Shown here in pieces: positions 18,274 to 26,398 of a DNA stretch of 64,000 nt. Under the pieces are notes generated by a model. The model ran no database searches. It was not told the DNA's origin and worked only from the letters and a program-made list of their open reading frames with translations. The first letter of the stretch is position 1. Every line of letters begins with the position of its first letter. A program made the translations under genes and the position numbers. The stretch is from Akkermansiaceae bacterium (GTDB taxonomy: Bacteria; Verrucomicrobiota; Verrucomicrobiia; Verrucomicrobiales; Akkermansiaceae): contig JANXMQ010000069.1 of assembly GCA_025354565.1 (NCBI GenBank), positions 1 to 64,000 of the forward strand, in the 5' to 3' direction.

Positions 18274-19500
18274 CTACGTCGGCATCTTGTCCAAGCCAAA
18301 CGCATCATGCACGGCACGGGCGGCGTCTTCGATGCGGGGTTCGTCCACGGTGACGGCGATTTTGATTTCCGAGGTGGAGATCATGCCGATGTTGATGCCT
18401 GCGTCGCCGAGGGCCTTGAACATGGTGGCGGCCACGCCGGAGTGGGAGCGCATCCCGATGCCGACGGCGGAGAGTTTGGCGATGCCGGCTTCGGTCTCGA
18501 TTTTCGAGTTTGGCGCAAGGCTGGCGAGCACGGGCTTGAGGGCGGCTTGGGCTCTGCCGAGGTCGCTGGAGTGCATGGTGAACGAGTGGCGGGCGAAGCC
18601 GTCGTGGGCGATGTTAGAGACGATCATGTCCAGGTTGATCTCCGCATCGCCGAGGGCACCGAGAATCCGGCCGGACATGCCTGGATGGTCGGGGATGCCG
18701 GTGATGGTCACACGGGCTTGTGAGCGTTCGATCGAGACGCCGCGAATGACGACGTTTTCCATGTTGGGATGTTCTTCTAACACGAGGGTTCCTGGATTGT
18801 CGTTGAGGGAGGAGCGGACTTCGAAAATGACGCCGAATTTTTTCGCAAATTCGACCGAGCGGGATTGCATGACCTTGGAGCCGGACGAGGCCATTTCCAG
18901 CATTTCATCGTAGGAAATCTCCGGCAGTTTGCGGGCGTTTTTCACGATGCGGGGGTCGCAGGTGTAAACGCCGTCCACGTCGGTGAGGATCTGGCAGACA
19001 TCCGCCTTGAGTGCGGCGGCGACGGCGATGGCAGTGAGGTCCGAGCCGCCGCGGCCGAGGGTGTGAATCATGCCGTCCGGCGTGACGCCTTGGAAACCGG
19101 CCACGACGAGGGTTTTTGCCGCATCGAGGAAACTCCGCATCAGTGACGGGTCCATGTTGAGGATGCGGCCGCGGGTGTGGGAGCCGGTGGTGTGGATGCC
19201 GGCCTGGCTGCCGGTGATGGAGGCGGCGTCCACGCCCAGTTCGTGGAGAGCGATGGTGAGGAGGGCGATGGATTGCTGTTCGCCGGTGGCGAGGAGTACG
19301 TCGAGTTCGCGTTCGTTGGGATTTTCCGCGAGATCCTTGGCCATTTTGATCAGGCCATCGGTGACGCCGGACATCGCGGAGACGACGGCTACCACTTGGT
19401 TGCCTTGGTCGCGGGTGCGTTTCATCCGGGCGGCGACGTTGCGGATGCGGTCGAGCGAGCCGACGGAGGTGCCGCCGTATTTTTGGACGATGAGGGCCAT
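18274..19500 (-). CDS. lysC: Aspartate kinase
   Basis: A 408-residue monofunctional aspartokinase. The N-terminal kinase domain starts ALIVQKYGGTSVG (KxGGTS) and includes GFQGVTPDGMIHTLGRGGSDLTA, which is the ATP/aspartate-binding stretch. Two ACT domains lie in the last 140 residues (VVIRGVSIERSQARVTITGIPDHPGMSG and LSAVGIGMRSHSGVAATMFKALG), where lysine and/or threonine binding gives feedback control. It phosphorylates aspartate in the first step of Lys/Thr/Met synthesis. No lysine riboswitch is visible in the 103-bp spacer at its 5' side. Confidence 0.97.
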   Translation of the reverse strand: MALIVQKYGGTSVGSLDRIRNVAARMKRTRDQGNQVVAVVSAMSGVTDGLIKMAKDLAENPNERELDVLLATGEQQSIALLTIALHELGVDAASITGSQAGIHTTGSHTRGRILNMDPSLMRSFLDAAKTLVVAGFQGVTPDGMIHTLGRGGSDLTAIAVAAALKADVCQILTDVDGVYTCDPRIVKNARKLPEISYDEMLEMASSGSKVMQSRSVEFAKKFGVIFEVRSSLNDNPGTLVLEEHPNMENVVIRGVSIERSQARVTITGIPDHPGMSGRILGALGDAEINLDMIVSNIAHDGFARHSFTMHSSDLGRAQAALKPVLASLAPNSKIETEAGIAKLSAVGIGMRSHSGVAATMFKALGDAGINIGMISTSEIKIAVTVDEPRIEDAARAVHDAFGLDKMPT

Positions 19501-19603
19501 GGGTGTTTGAATCCGCGCCTGAGGGGCAAGAGGCGCGGAGTGAAGGGGAAGCGGGTGAATTTGGCAAGAAATGGATCAATGCTCCCGGATTTTTGCGGCA
19601 GCA

Positions 19604-20815
19604 TCAAGGCTTCGCAAGCGCGTCGCGGCACCAGGCGAGGGCCATCAGGGCGTAGCCGGTGCCGTAGGCTTGGTGGTAGTCGTAGAGCGGAAAGTCCCAC
19701 CATGAGCCGTCCTTTTCCTGGTGTACTAGCAGGATGGCGGCGAGGCGTTCGGCGTAGGCGGCGTGTTGTTCTTTAGGTAAAAGTCTAACGGACTCGGTGA
19801 AATAATACATGCCGTAGTAGTAGAAATAGCCGGCGATGTGGAAGGGCGCTTCGTGAGGGACGGGGCGCTTGCGGCCATTGCTGAGGAAGCCTTCGCGGGC
19901 GAGGAAGCGGTCGGACCAGGTGGTGAGGACTTCATGGGTGATGGCCTTTTCCCCGAATGCGCGGAGGGCGGCGTTGCAGGCTTGCGAGCGGCCTAGGGAA
20001 CCAGCGGGGCGGTTGATGTCCATGCGAGGGCGCATTCGATGAGCGAATGAGTAAGCGTAGGCAAAATCCGGCTCGCGCTGGGCGTTGAGGCCGGCGAGGG
20101 CGTGTTTGACGAGTTTTTCATCCAGCTTCACGCCCATCACGGTGCGGGCCTGATCCATGGCTAACAGCATGGTGGCGGTGGTGAAGGAAGTGGGAAGTCC
20201 GGAGGGTTTCTGGGTGGTGAGTCCGTCGAATAAATCGAGATAACCCCAGCCGCCGTTGACGTCCTCGTAACGGTTAGCGAGATCGACTTGGCCTTGGGCG
20301 AGGCGGACCCATTCGGCCTTTTTCGCGGGGTCGGCTTCGCGCTGATAGAGGCGGGACATGGCGCGGAGCGCGTAGGCATGGCCCCAGATGTTGTAGGTCG
20401 TCGTTTGGTCGGCGCGGCGGAGTTTCGGTAATTCTGCGGCGGTCCACGCGGCGGCTTTTTCGATGCTGGCGATCACCTCGGGGCGTGCATCGGCGGCGTC
20501 GATGAGGCCGGACAGCGCGAGGCCGGATGCCCCGGCGCGGTAGGCTTGGTGGGCACCGGGAAGGGGCGCGTAAATGTTGAGATCCTTGGTGTGGGCGGCG
20601 CTGCCCCATGAGCCGTTAGAGTTCTGATGGGAGATTAGGAAATCCACGCCACGGGTGATGGCGGCGGAGATGGTGACTGGGGTGGTCGCTGCGCTTAAGA
20701 CAGAAGAATCCAGAATCCAGAATCCAGAAATAATACACAGAGGAGAGACCAGAAACCAGAAACCAGAAACAAGACGGAGAAGAAGAGTGAGGGGACGTCG
20801 AAGATCGAACGTCAA
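19604..20815 (-). CDS. Exported terpenoid-cyclase-fold (prenyltransferase/squalene-oxidase-like) protein
   Basis: The conserved part starts around AAITRGVDFLISHQNSNGSWG, a typical squalene-cyclase/prenyltransferase repeat, and continues with NGGWGYLDLFDG and KDGSWWDFPLY, giving an alpha/alpha barrel. There is no usable ATG downstream of the neighbouring gene's stop at 20916. A TTG at 20815 gives 403 residues with a hydrophobic leader (LTLLLRLVSGFWFLV... ending VLSA). The leader is translated from the repeat array described at 20704. An ATG at 21019 exists but would overlap the adaptor gene by about 100 bp. Such proteins are common in PVC bacteria and their role is unknown. Confidence 0.7.
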   Translation of the reverse strand: MTFDLRRPLTLLLRLVSGFWFLVSPLCIISGFWILDSSVLSAATTPVTISAAITRGVDFLISHQNSNGSWGSAAHTKDLNIYAPLPGAHQAYRAGASGLALSGLIDAADARPEVIASIEKAAAWTAAELPKLRRADQTTTYNIWGHAYALRAMSRLYQREADPAKKAEWVRLAQGQVDLANRYEDVNGGWGYLDLFDGLTTQKPSGLPTSFTTATMLLAMDQARTVMGVKLDEKLVKHALAGLNAQREPDFAYAYSFAHRMRPRMDINRPAGSLGRSQACNAALRAFGEKAITHEVLTTWSDRFLAREGFLSNGRKRPVPHEAPFHIAGYFYYYGMYYFTESVRLLPKEQHAAYAERLAAILLVHQEKDGSWWDFPLYDYHQAYGTGYALMALAWCRDALAKP

Positions 20816-20905
20816 ATATCGAACGTCGAAGTGAAGATTCCGTGGGCGGGATGTTAGAAAAGGCACGGCGTCTTCATTTCTGGATTCTGGACTCTGGATT
20901 CTTAC
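20704..20905. repeat. Mixed short-word repeat array (ATTCTGG, TTTCTGG and GAACGTC words)
   Basis: Four blocks are visible on the plus strand: 20704-20730 has AATCCAG three times in a row; 20748-20770 has AAACCAG steps; 20796-20832 has alternating GTCGAAGATCGAACGTC-type words; 20876-20905 has TGGATTCTGGACTCTGGATT. The first and last are inverse-complement related to each other. The word GATTCTGGACTCT at 20883-20895 also occurs at 27952. The array covers the spacer and the 5' end of the terpenoid-cyclase-fold gene. Confidence 0.85.
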
Positions 20906-20915
20906 GTTTATCGCT

Positions 20916-22316
20916 TCAAGGAACCACCACGACTTGCCCGATTTCCAAACCTGATAGAATTTCGGTTTCCTCCTTGGATACCCGGCCGCGTTTGACGGGG
21001 CGGCGTGCGGTTTTGCCATCGGCGAGTTTGATTTCCACGGTCCAGCCGGTGGGTTCGTAGCTGAGGGCCTTGGTAGGGATGACGATGGCGGCGGGCTGCT
21101 GATAGGCGATCAGGCGGACCTGGGCGGTGGCACCGGCGGCTGGGGTGAGGTCGGCTGGCCAGGTGACGGCGAGATCAGCGCGGTAGGTGCCATCGGCACC
21201 GGGGACGGTGGCGAGTTTGAGGAGTTTGACGGGGGTTTCCACATCCTCGCGCCCGGCGAGGGTGGCGATGCCGCTGGTGTCCGGCTTGAGGGCGCGGGCG
21301 GTGGCGTCGTCGATGAAGGCGACGAGGGTGAGCTTGGCGCTGGCAGGGATGAAGGTGGCGAAGGTGGTGTGGGCGGTCAGACGGCCGTGAGGGACGAGGC
21401 TTTTCGCAATTTCGCCGGGCATCCAGCGGCCATTTTCGATGGGGCCGTAGTAGAGCCAGCCATCGGCGGGGGCTTTGAACTCGAACAAGGCGCGGTCGGC
21501 TTCGAGGTCGGCAAGGTCTTGTTTCGCGCGCTCGTGGGCGGTTTTGTGGGCGGCGAGGGCGAGTTTGTTGAGTTCGAGCGAGCGCGGAATTTCAGTCTCC
21601 GCTTTTTTCAGGGCGATGGCGGTGTCGCGCTCGTTGTCGGCGAGGGATTTCGCCTCGCGAGGGAGGGTGACTTCGACGGTGCGCTTTTGGTCAAGCATTT
21701 CCATGCGCAGGGCGAACTCGGCGGCGGCGACGGCGTCCTGCTGGCGGATGAGGATGATTTCCTCGGTGTCCTCGGTGACGTCATCCGCAGCATACATCTT
21801 GGTGAGTTGGCGGAGTTCCTCGCGTTGGTTCGAGAGGATTTGCTGGCTGCGTTTCAGTTCCTGGCCGGCGGTTTCCTCACGGGCCTTGCGGCGGGTTTGG
21901 GTAAAATAGGTATTCTCTTCCTTGGCGATTCCAGCGGCGCGGCGAATGGCTTCCAGCTTGTCAGGCGCGGATTCGATCAAGAGCTTCGAATCTTGCTCGG
22001 CTTGAATGAGAGCGAGGGTGCCGGACTCAAATGCGCGGCGGGCATCGGTGAGTTTCTTGTCAATTTCCTCTGCATCGAAACGGACCAGGGATTCGCCCTT
22101 CGCGAGTTTGGAACCGTGAGCGGCGAGTTGGACGATTTCGAAGCTCGGCCAGGATTTAGGGTCCAGGCGAAGCAGCACGCAATCACCAGTGGGCAGGGCG
22201 GCAGCACCGAAGGATTTCTCGATAGAAAACGGCCGTTGCTCGACGATGACTTCCCCGGCGTGGGAGGCAGCGGCGATCAGGGCGGGAATGAGGTGCAAGG
22301 GAGTGAGGCGAGCCAT
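20916..22316 (-). CDS. HlyD/RND-type periplasmic adaptor (membrane-fusion) protein
   Basis: About 466 residues from the ATG at 22316, which starts a signal peptide (MARLTPLHLIPALIAAASHA); the frame remains open to 22382 but upstream residues do not look coding. A lipoyl-like half-motif (VIVEQRPFSIEKSFGA, AHGSKLAKGESLVRFD) is followed by a long coiled coil (about residues 75-270, charged with heptad Leu), then the second lipoyl half and a beta-barrel (FKAPADGWLYYGPIENGRWMPG) and a C-terminal IPTKALSYEPTGWTVEIKL domain. This is the architecture of efflux adaptor proteins. No inner-membrane pump or outer-membrane channel gene is adjacent, so the partner is unknown. Confidence 0.8.
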   Translation of the reverse strand: MARLTPLHLIPALIAAASHAGEVIVEQRPFSIEKSFGAAALPTGDCVLLRLDPKSWPSFEIVQLAAHGSKLAKGESLVRFDAEEIDKKLTDARRAFESGTLALIQAEQDSKLLIESAPDKLEAIRRAAGIAKEENTYFTQTRRKAREETAGQELKRSQQILSNQREELRQLTKMYAADDVTEDTEEIILIRQQDAVAAAEFALRMEMLDQKRTVEVTLPREAKSLADNERDTAIALKKAETEIPRSLELNKLALAAHKTAHERAKQDLADLEADRALFEFKAPADGWLYYGPIENGRWMPGEIAKSLVPHGRLTAHTTFATFIPASAKLTLVAFIDDATARALKPDTSGIATLAGREDVETPVKLLKLATVPGADGTYRADLAVTWPADLTPAAGATAQVRLIAYQQPAAIVIPTKALSYEPTGWTVEIKLADGKTARRPVKRGRVSKEETEILSGLEIGQVVVVP

Positions 22317-22353
22317 GGGTGCGGGGGGAGTCAAGCACGCTGGAAAGGAAAGA

Positions 22354-23031
22354 TCAATCGGCAGCTTTACCTTTCCGCGCAAGCCAGATGGGAAGAAACC
22401 TAGGCCGTTTCGCGTTGGGCGAGGACGGGACGGTGAACTCCGCCACCTCGAAGCCTGAGCCCTGGAGGCGGCGAGTCAGATTGGCGACCGGACGCGATCC
22501 GGCGATGGCGAGAAGGCCGCCCGCTTGCAACGCTTCGTAGGCGGCGGACATCCAGCGTCGTTCGTCCAGCCAGGGGCGGTTGCGTGGCCCGGTAGGCGAG
22601 GCGTCGAGATGGACGAGTATGGCGTGGAGCAAGCCGGCGTGGCGGATGAGTCCGGCTGGTCCGCAGTCGGCTTCTAACGAAACACGAGGGTCTGTTAGTA
22701 AGGGGCTCTCCGGGAGGTGCGCGCGGTGCCACTCTGGAATCGCAGCTAACGGCTCGGCGACGATGAGGTTGGCGCGCTTTTGCGGAAGTTCCTTGGCAAC
22801 GGCGGCGAGCAAGTGGCCGAGGCTCAGACCGGCGAACCAGATTTGCGGCTGGCGGGCGGGTCGGAAGGGGGCGCAGGCGAGGCGTGCGAGTTCCTCTTCG
22901 GCGGCGCGGGTGGCGGGGCCGCAGATTTGCTGACCATGGACCAGCAAGGACTTGCGGCCATCGTGCTCTTGGAGCGCGAGGATATTGCCATCGGGCAGTT
23001 GGGCTTCGGCGAGGGTAATTCTTGGTTTCAT
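22354..23031 (-). CDS. Spermidine-synthase-like methyltransferase-fold protein
   Basis: A 225-residue protein. The N-terminal strand hairpin (LAEAQLPDGNILALQEHDGRKSLLVHGQQI) and the following Rossmann core (PQIWFAGLSLGHLLAAVAKELPQKRANLIVAEPLAAIPEWHR, then DPRVSLEADCG) are those of the spermidine-synthase-like family common in bacteria without polyamine activity. The classical GGGxG is degenerate here (AGLSLGH). The last third ends in a strand that closes the fold. The start is 37 bp from the start side of the HlyD-like gene's upstream region, and the two are on the same strand and may be co-transcribed. The reaction is not assigned. Confidence 0.75.
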   Translation of the reverse strand: MKPRITLAEAQLPDGNILALQEHDGRKSLLVHGQQICGPATRAAEEELARLACAPFRPARQPQIWFAGLSLGHLLAAVAKELPQKRANLIVAEPLAAIPEWHRAHLPESPLLTDPRVSLEADCGPAGLIRHAGLLHAILVHLDASPTGPRNRPWLDERRWMSAAYEALQAGGLLAIAGSRPVANLTRRLQGSGFEVAEFTVPSSPNAKRPRFLPIWLARKGKAAD

Positions 23032-23081
23032 GAGGGTTGAGGCTTGCGTTGTTGGGGAGGGTTTAGTAAACGAAGGGCACT

Positions 23082-23357
23082 ATGTCCACAGAACCTTCCG
23101 CTTCCACTCCCTCCACGCCGCCGGCCGGTGCCGAAAAGAAAATGCTCGCCGGCTTGCTGGGCATTCTCCTCGGATGGACCGGGGCCCATAAATTCGTCCT
23201 CGGCTACCAAAAAGAGGGTGTGATCCAGCTTGTGGTGAGTTTGGTCACCTGCGGTCTTTTCGGTATTGTCGGATTGATCGAGGGAATCATCTACCTGACC
23301 AAGAGCGACCAAGAATTCGTCAACACTTATATCACGAACAAAAAAGGCTGGTTCTGA
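23082..23357 (+). CDS. TM2-domain membrane protein
   Basis: A 91-residue protein. After a Pro/Ser/Thr-rich N-terminus, two hydrophobic segments follow: MLAGLLGILLGWTGAHKFVLGY and VIQLVVSLVTCGLFGIVGLIEGIIYL, with the characteristic turn between them (GAHKFVLGYQKEGVIQL) and a short acidic/aromatic tail. This is the TM2 domain (PF05154), whose function is not settled in bacteria. It is transcribed towards the HU gene and ends at a shared bidirectional terminator. Confidence 0.9.
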   Translation: MSTEPSASTPSTPPAGAEKKMLAGLLGILLGWTGAHKFVLGYQKEGVIQLVVSLVTCGLFGIVGLIEGIIYLTKSDQEFVNTYITNKKGWF

Positions 23358-23387
23358 GTTTTACGAACGATTGATTCCATCAAAAAG

Positions 23388-23419
23388 AAAACCCCGGCCA
23401 GTTGGCCGGGGTTTTTTTG
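23388..23419. terminator. Bidirectional rho-independent terminator between TM2 and HU genes
   Basis: Stem CCCCGGCCA (23392-23400) pairs with TGGCCGGGG (23403-23411) through a two-base apex, with AAA runs before and T runs after. It serves both converging genes. Confidence 0.92.
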
Positions 23420-23463
23420 GTTTTTTTAGGGATGATTCAAGGAAACCGGAGTCTCCTAGATTT

Positions 23464-23739
23464 TCAGAGGCTGCCCTTCAGCACGGAGGAAGGCTTGAAA
23501 CCGACCGACTTGGAGGCGGCGATTTTCATGGCTTCTCCGGTCTTCGGATTGCGACCTTGGCGGGCGGCGCGCTTTTTGACTTCGAAAGTTCCGAATCCAA
23601 TGATTTGGACTTTCTTGTCCTTCTTCACGCCTTTGGCGATGGAAGTGAGAACGGCGTCGAGTGCTTCGTCGGCAGAGCGTTTGGTGGCGTCTTTTCCGAG
23701 GGCGGCTTGGATGGCTTCAATAAGTTCAGCTTTGTTCAT
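23464..23739 (-). CDS. HU-family DNA-binding protein
   Basis: A 91-residue nucleoid protein starting MNKAELIEAIQ at 23739. The in-frame upstream ATG at 23778 adds 13 residues unlike HU, while an AAAGG ribosome-binding site fits the downstream start. It has the HU dimer interface helices, the beta-arm with QIIGFGTFEVKKRAARQGRNPKTG, where the family's Pro-containing arm intercalates DNA, and the closing helix. It binds and bends DNA without strong sequence preference. HU genes in this phylum are often single. Confidence 0.97.
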   Translation of the reverse strand: MNKAELIEAIQAALGKDATKRSADEALDAVLTSIAKGVKKDKKVQIIGFGTFEVKKRAARQGRNPKTGEAMKIAASKSVGFKPSSVLKGSL

Positions 23740-24155
23740 GGCAGCGACCTTTCTGCGAATGTGACCGATGGTTGGCAAGTGAAAATCTGTTGAAATTACA
23801 AGGATTTTTTTCTAGTGGCGGCTTGACTTGTCGGGTGTTTCCTGAGTAAGGCGGAACTGATTCGACAATAAGCTTCTGGTGGAGCAGGGCTGATTCGTTG
23901 TTGAATTCAATGAATATCTATCCGCTAACAGGTGTGGCCGATGTGTCGTGCGCTCGCTGGGGGGGATGCAGAATCCGTTAGGCGGGACCGACTTTCCGCG
24001 AGTGAGGTGCTGCTGGAAACGGGCGGCGGCGGGGGGCGAAACCCTTGATTCTCAAGATGATATTTGGGCTTGTGAAATTTTTCACAAATAGAACTTGCGA
24101 AAGTTGGCGGCATTCCTTTAAAGACCCCGCGCCCGCTGTCAGCGGAGTCATTCAC
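23740..24155. other. Intergenic region between HU and the ATP synthase operon
   Basis: A 416-bp divergent spacer that must hold promoters for HU (minus) and for the atp operon (plus). A TTGACT hexamer at 23823 is a possible -35 element for the plus direction, but no good -10 stands at the right distance. A GC-poor T-run (23803-23813) lies closer to HU. An AGCGGAG ribosome-binding site precedes atpB at 24156. Small open frames here look like chance. Confidence 0.5.
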
Positions 24156-25001
24156 ATGCGTTTCGTCCTTTCCACATCAGCATTTTGGCTAGTTGGTATC
24201 ATCTCCACCTTCGCGGGGGAAGAGGCTGCACATGAGGGGCTGCCGCTCCACGCAGAGCGGATTTTTGACAATCTACCGATCACCAATTCGATGGTGATGT
24301 CGTGGGTTGCGGCGCTGCTCGTGATTTTGTTTGCCAAGGTAGCCACGCGTCAAATGGCGGTGATTCCAAGCGGCATTCAAAATTTCGCCGAATGGCTGGT
24401 GGAAAGCCTTTATAACTTCCTTGAAGGGATTTTAGGCGCCCATCTTGTCAAACGCACGTTCTGGTTTTTCGGCGGGGTCTTCATCATGATCCTGTGTTCC
24501 AACTGGATCGGACTCTTCCCTGGAGTCGGAACGATCAAATGGGGCGACGCGCCGATTTTGCGCGGTGGCAATGCCGACCTCAATATGACCCTCGCGCTGG
24601 CTTTGGTCGCCACGGTGCTCTGGTTTTACTGGGCAATCACTGAAAACGGGGTGATGGGTTTCTTGAAACACATTTTCGCGCCGAAAGGGGAGTTCAATGG
24701 CCCCATGAAGCTGCTCATGATCGCGATCTTCTTCATGGTGGGCATCATCGAGGTGTTCTCCATCCTGCTCCGGCCGGTCGCGCTGTCTTTCCGGCTTTTC
24801 GGCAACGTCTTTGCGGGCGAGAACATGCTAGACATCATGATGAAGTTGGTAAATCCGAAGATCGCCTTCTTGCCAGCCCTACCTTTCTACTTTTTGGAGC
24901 TTCTCGTCGGGCTTATCCAAGCCTTGGTTTTCATGCTCCTGACTGCAGTCTTTCTCCAACTGATCTGCGATCACGGCGACGACCACGAAGAAGCCCATTG
25001 A
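24156..25001 (+). CDS. atpB: F-type ATP synthase subunit a
   Basis: A 281-residue integral membrane protein starting MRFVLSTSAFWLVG at 24156, 8 bp after AGCGGAG; the frame is open upstream to 24045 but without homology. It has the conserved LLRPVALSFRLFGNVFAGENML helix, with the essential Arg in the LRP...SFRLFGN block, and LELLVGLIQALVFMLLTAVFLQL near the C-terminus. It forms the stator half-channel for protons next to the c-ring. First gene of the atp operon; no atpI-like gene precedes it. Confidence 0.97.
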   Translation: MRFVLSTSAFWLVGIISTFAGEEAAHEGLPLHAERIFDNLPITNSMVMSWVAALLVILFAKVATRQMAVIPSGIQNFAEWLVESLYNFLEGILGAHLVKRTFWFFGGVFIMILCSNWIGLFPGVGTIKWGDAPILRGGNADLNMTLALALVATVLWFYWAITENGVMGFLKHIFAPKGEFNGPMKLLMIAIFFMVGIIEVFSILLRPVALSFRLFGNVFAGENMLDIMMKLVNPKIAFLPALPFYFLELLVGLIQALVFMLLTAVFLQLICDHGDDHEEAH

Positions 25002-25076
25002 AATTTCCCGCCCTGACCATGAAATCCTCGTGGGGAGCGGAAAAACCAACACTGTAAAACAACAACCATCAAATTC

Positions 25077-25304
25077 ATGACAACCCTCATCGACCTCACC
25101 CCTTATCTCAGCGAACTAACCGGCAATCCAACAGCCGGAATCGCCGCCCTCGGTGCCGGCATCGGCATCGGCCTCATCGGCGGCAAAGCTGCTGAAGCCA
25201 CCGGCCGCAACCCCGGCGCATCCGGAGCCATCCTCACGATCTCGATCATTCTTGCAGCGCTCGTCGAAGGTGCCTTCTTCGTCGCCGCTCTTGTCAAAGG
25301 TTAA
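25077..25304 (+). CDS. atpE: F-type ATP synthase subunit c
   Basis: A 75-residue hairpin protein. Helix 1 is IAALGAGIGIGLIGG with Gly-rich packing, the loop KAAEATGRNPGA carries the conserved RNP turn, and helix 2 ILAALVEGAFFVAALV contains the ion-binding Glu (LVEG). Helix 1 does not show the Gln that usually goes with sodium binding in sodium-coupled c subunits, so proton coupling is more likely. The gene is followed within 6 bp by a stable hairpin that may raise its transcript relative to the rest of the operon. Confidence 0.97.
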   Translation: MTTLIDLTPYLSELTGNPTAGIAALGAGIGIGLIGGKAAEATGRNPGASGAILTISIILAALVEGAFFVAALVKG

Positions 25305-25310
25305 TCACCC

Positions 25311-25345
25311 GATACCGGCGGGTCTAACACCCGCCGGTATCTTTT
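25311..25345 (+). terminator. Strong hairpin with T-tract inside the atp operon, after atpE
   Basis: GATACCGGCGGGT (25311-25323) pairs perfectly with ACCCGCCGGTATC (25329-25341), 13 bp with a five-base loop, followed by TTTT. It looks like an intrinsic terminator or a 3' stabilising stem-loop. A partial terminator here would give more c-subunit mRNA, as needed for a ring of about ten or more copies, while allowing read-through into atpF. Confidence 0.75.
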
Positions 25346-25381
25346 CGCCTTCACTTTTCGTTCATTTTAAACCACAGCGCC

Positions 25382-25930
25382 ATGCTCGATTTCATCAATG
25401 TTCTTGCGGTTGCAGATTCCGGCAATCCTATCAAAGCTATCGTCAGGACGTTTGACGTTGATGGGTCATTGCTATTCGCGCAGATCCTGAATGTTTGCGT
25501 GGTCCTGTTCGTACTCAATAAATTCGCATTCGGGCCGATTCTAAAAATGCTCGAAGAGCGCCGCGCCCGCATCATCGCCGGTGAAGATAAGATCAAGCTT
25601 ATCGAGCGCCAGCTCGCCGACTCGGTGGAAACCACCGCCGCCGCTATTTCCAAGGCCAATGACGAAGCCGTCCGCATGGTGACCGAGGCGAAACAAGGAG
25701 CCGCCACTTTCACCGAGCAAAAGGCTCAGGAAGCGATTTCAAGCGCCCAACAAATCCTCGCCAAGGCGGAAGCCGCCGCCAAGGCAGACCGCGAGCGTCT
25801 CACCGCCGAGTTGAAGCGTGAATTCGGCCGCCTCGTGGTGGCGACGACCTCCCAAGTCACCGGCAAACTCCTCACGGCGGACGACCAGAAGCGCATCAAT
25901 GAAGACGCCCTGGCCAAGGTCGAAGGCTAA
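25382..25930 (+). CDS. atpF: F-type ATP synthase subunit b
   Basis: A 182-residue protein. A single membrane helix (LLFAQILNVCVVLFVLNKFAF) follows a short N-terminus, then a long charged amphipathic helix (RRARIIAGEDKIKLIERQLADSVETT onward) typical of the peripheral stalk. There is only one b gene, so the stator is presumably a homodimer. It sits between the c-ring gene hairpin and atpH, with 37 bp between them. Confidence 0.95.
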   Translation: MLDFINVLAVADSGNPIKAIVRTFDVDGSLLFAQILNVCVVLFVLNKFAFGPILKMLEERRARIIAGEDKIKLIERQLADSVETTAAAISKANDEAVRMVTEAKQGAATFTEQKAQEAISSAQQILAKAEAAAKADRERLTAELKREFGRLVVATTSQVTGKLLTADDQKRINEDALAKVEG

Positions 25931-25956
25931 TCGCCCGTTTCCCATTTTTCCGCGCC

Positions 25957-26349
25957 ATGAAAATTTCAAAAACCGCCGCCGCCGCCGCTCGCCGCTTGTT
26001 CGGGCTTTGCCAGACGGGCGACCGGTTCGACGCCGCGAAAATGCAGACCGTGATCGCTCGCTTGATCGAAGCCCAGCCGCGGGATTACAAGGCCATTCTC
26101 GCCGCCCTCCAACGCCTGACCCGTCTCGAACTCGCCCGCCGCAAGGTGACCGTAGAGAGCGCCGTGGAAATGGACGCTGCCACCCGCCAGCGCGTGATCG
26201 CCGGCCTCGCCACTCAATACGGCCCGGACCTCGCGATCCAATATCAAGTCACTCCCGCCCTCCTCGGCGGCCTCCGCATCCGCGTGGGCGATGATGTTTT
26301 CGACGGCTCCGTCCAGAACCGCCTCGATCGCCTTGCCAACCTTTTCTAA
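25957..26349 (+). CDS. atpH: F-type ATP synthase subunit delta (short form)
   Basis: A 130-residue protein matching the OSCP/delta family mainly in its C-terminal half ([63 protein letters not shown]), where GGxxIxxGDxxxDGSV is the signature. It is shorter than the usual 175-180 residues because the N-terminal six-helix domain is reduced. It links the peripheral stalk to the alpha3beta3 head. Its position between atpF and atpA is as expected. Confidence 0.93.
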   Translation: MKISKTAAAAARRLFGLCQTGDRFDAAKMQTVIARLIEAQPRDYKAILAALQRLTRLELARRKVTVESAVEMDAATRQRVIAGLATQYGPDLAIQYQVTPALLGGLRIRVGDDVFDGSVQNRLDRLANLF

Positions 26350-26398
26350 CTTCTTTTTTGCTGAAACACCGAACCCCGATCCCCAGCCAATTTTTCTT

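Noticed and set aside
19501..19603. Lysine riboswitch in front of lysC
   Set aside because: No lysine-element core sequence and the space is too short (about 100 bp).
21369..22403. 344-residue open frame on the plus strand opposite the HlyD-like gene
   Set aside because: Antisense shadow: composition-driven (Gly/Glu/Phe rich), no family resemblance, and the minus-strand protein has signal peptide, coiled coil and barrel features.
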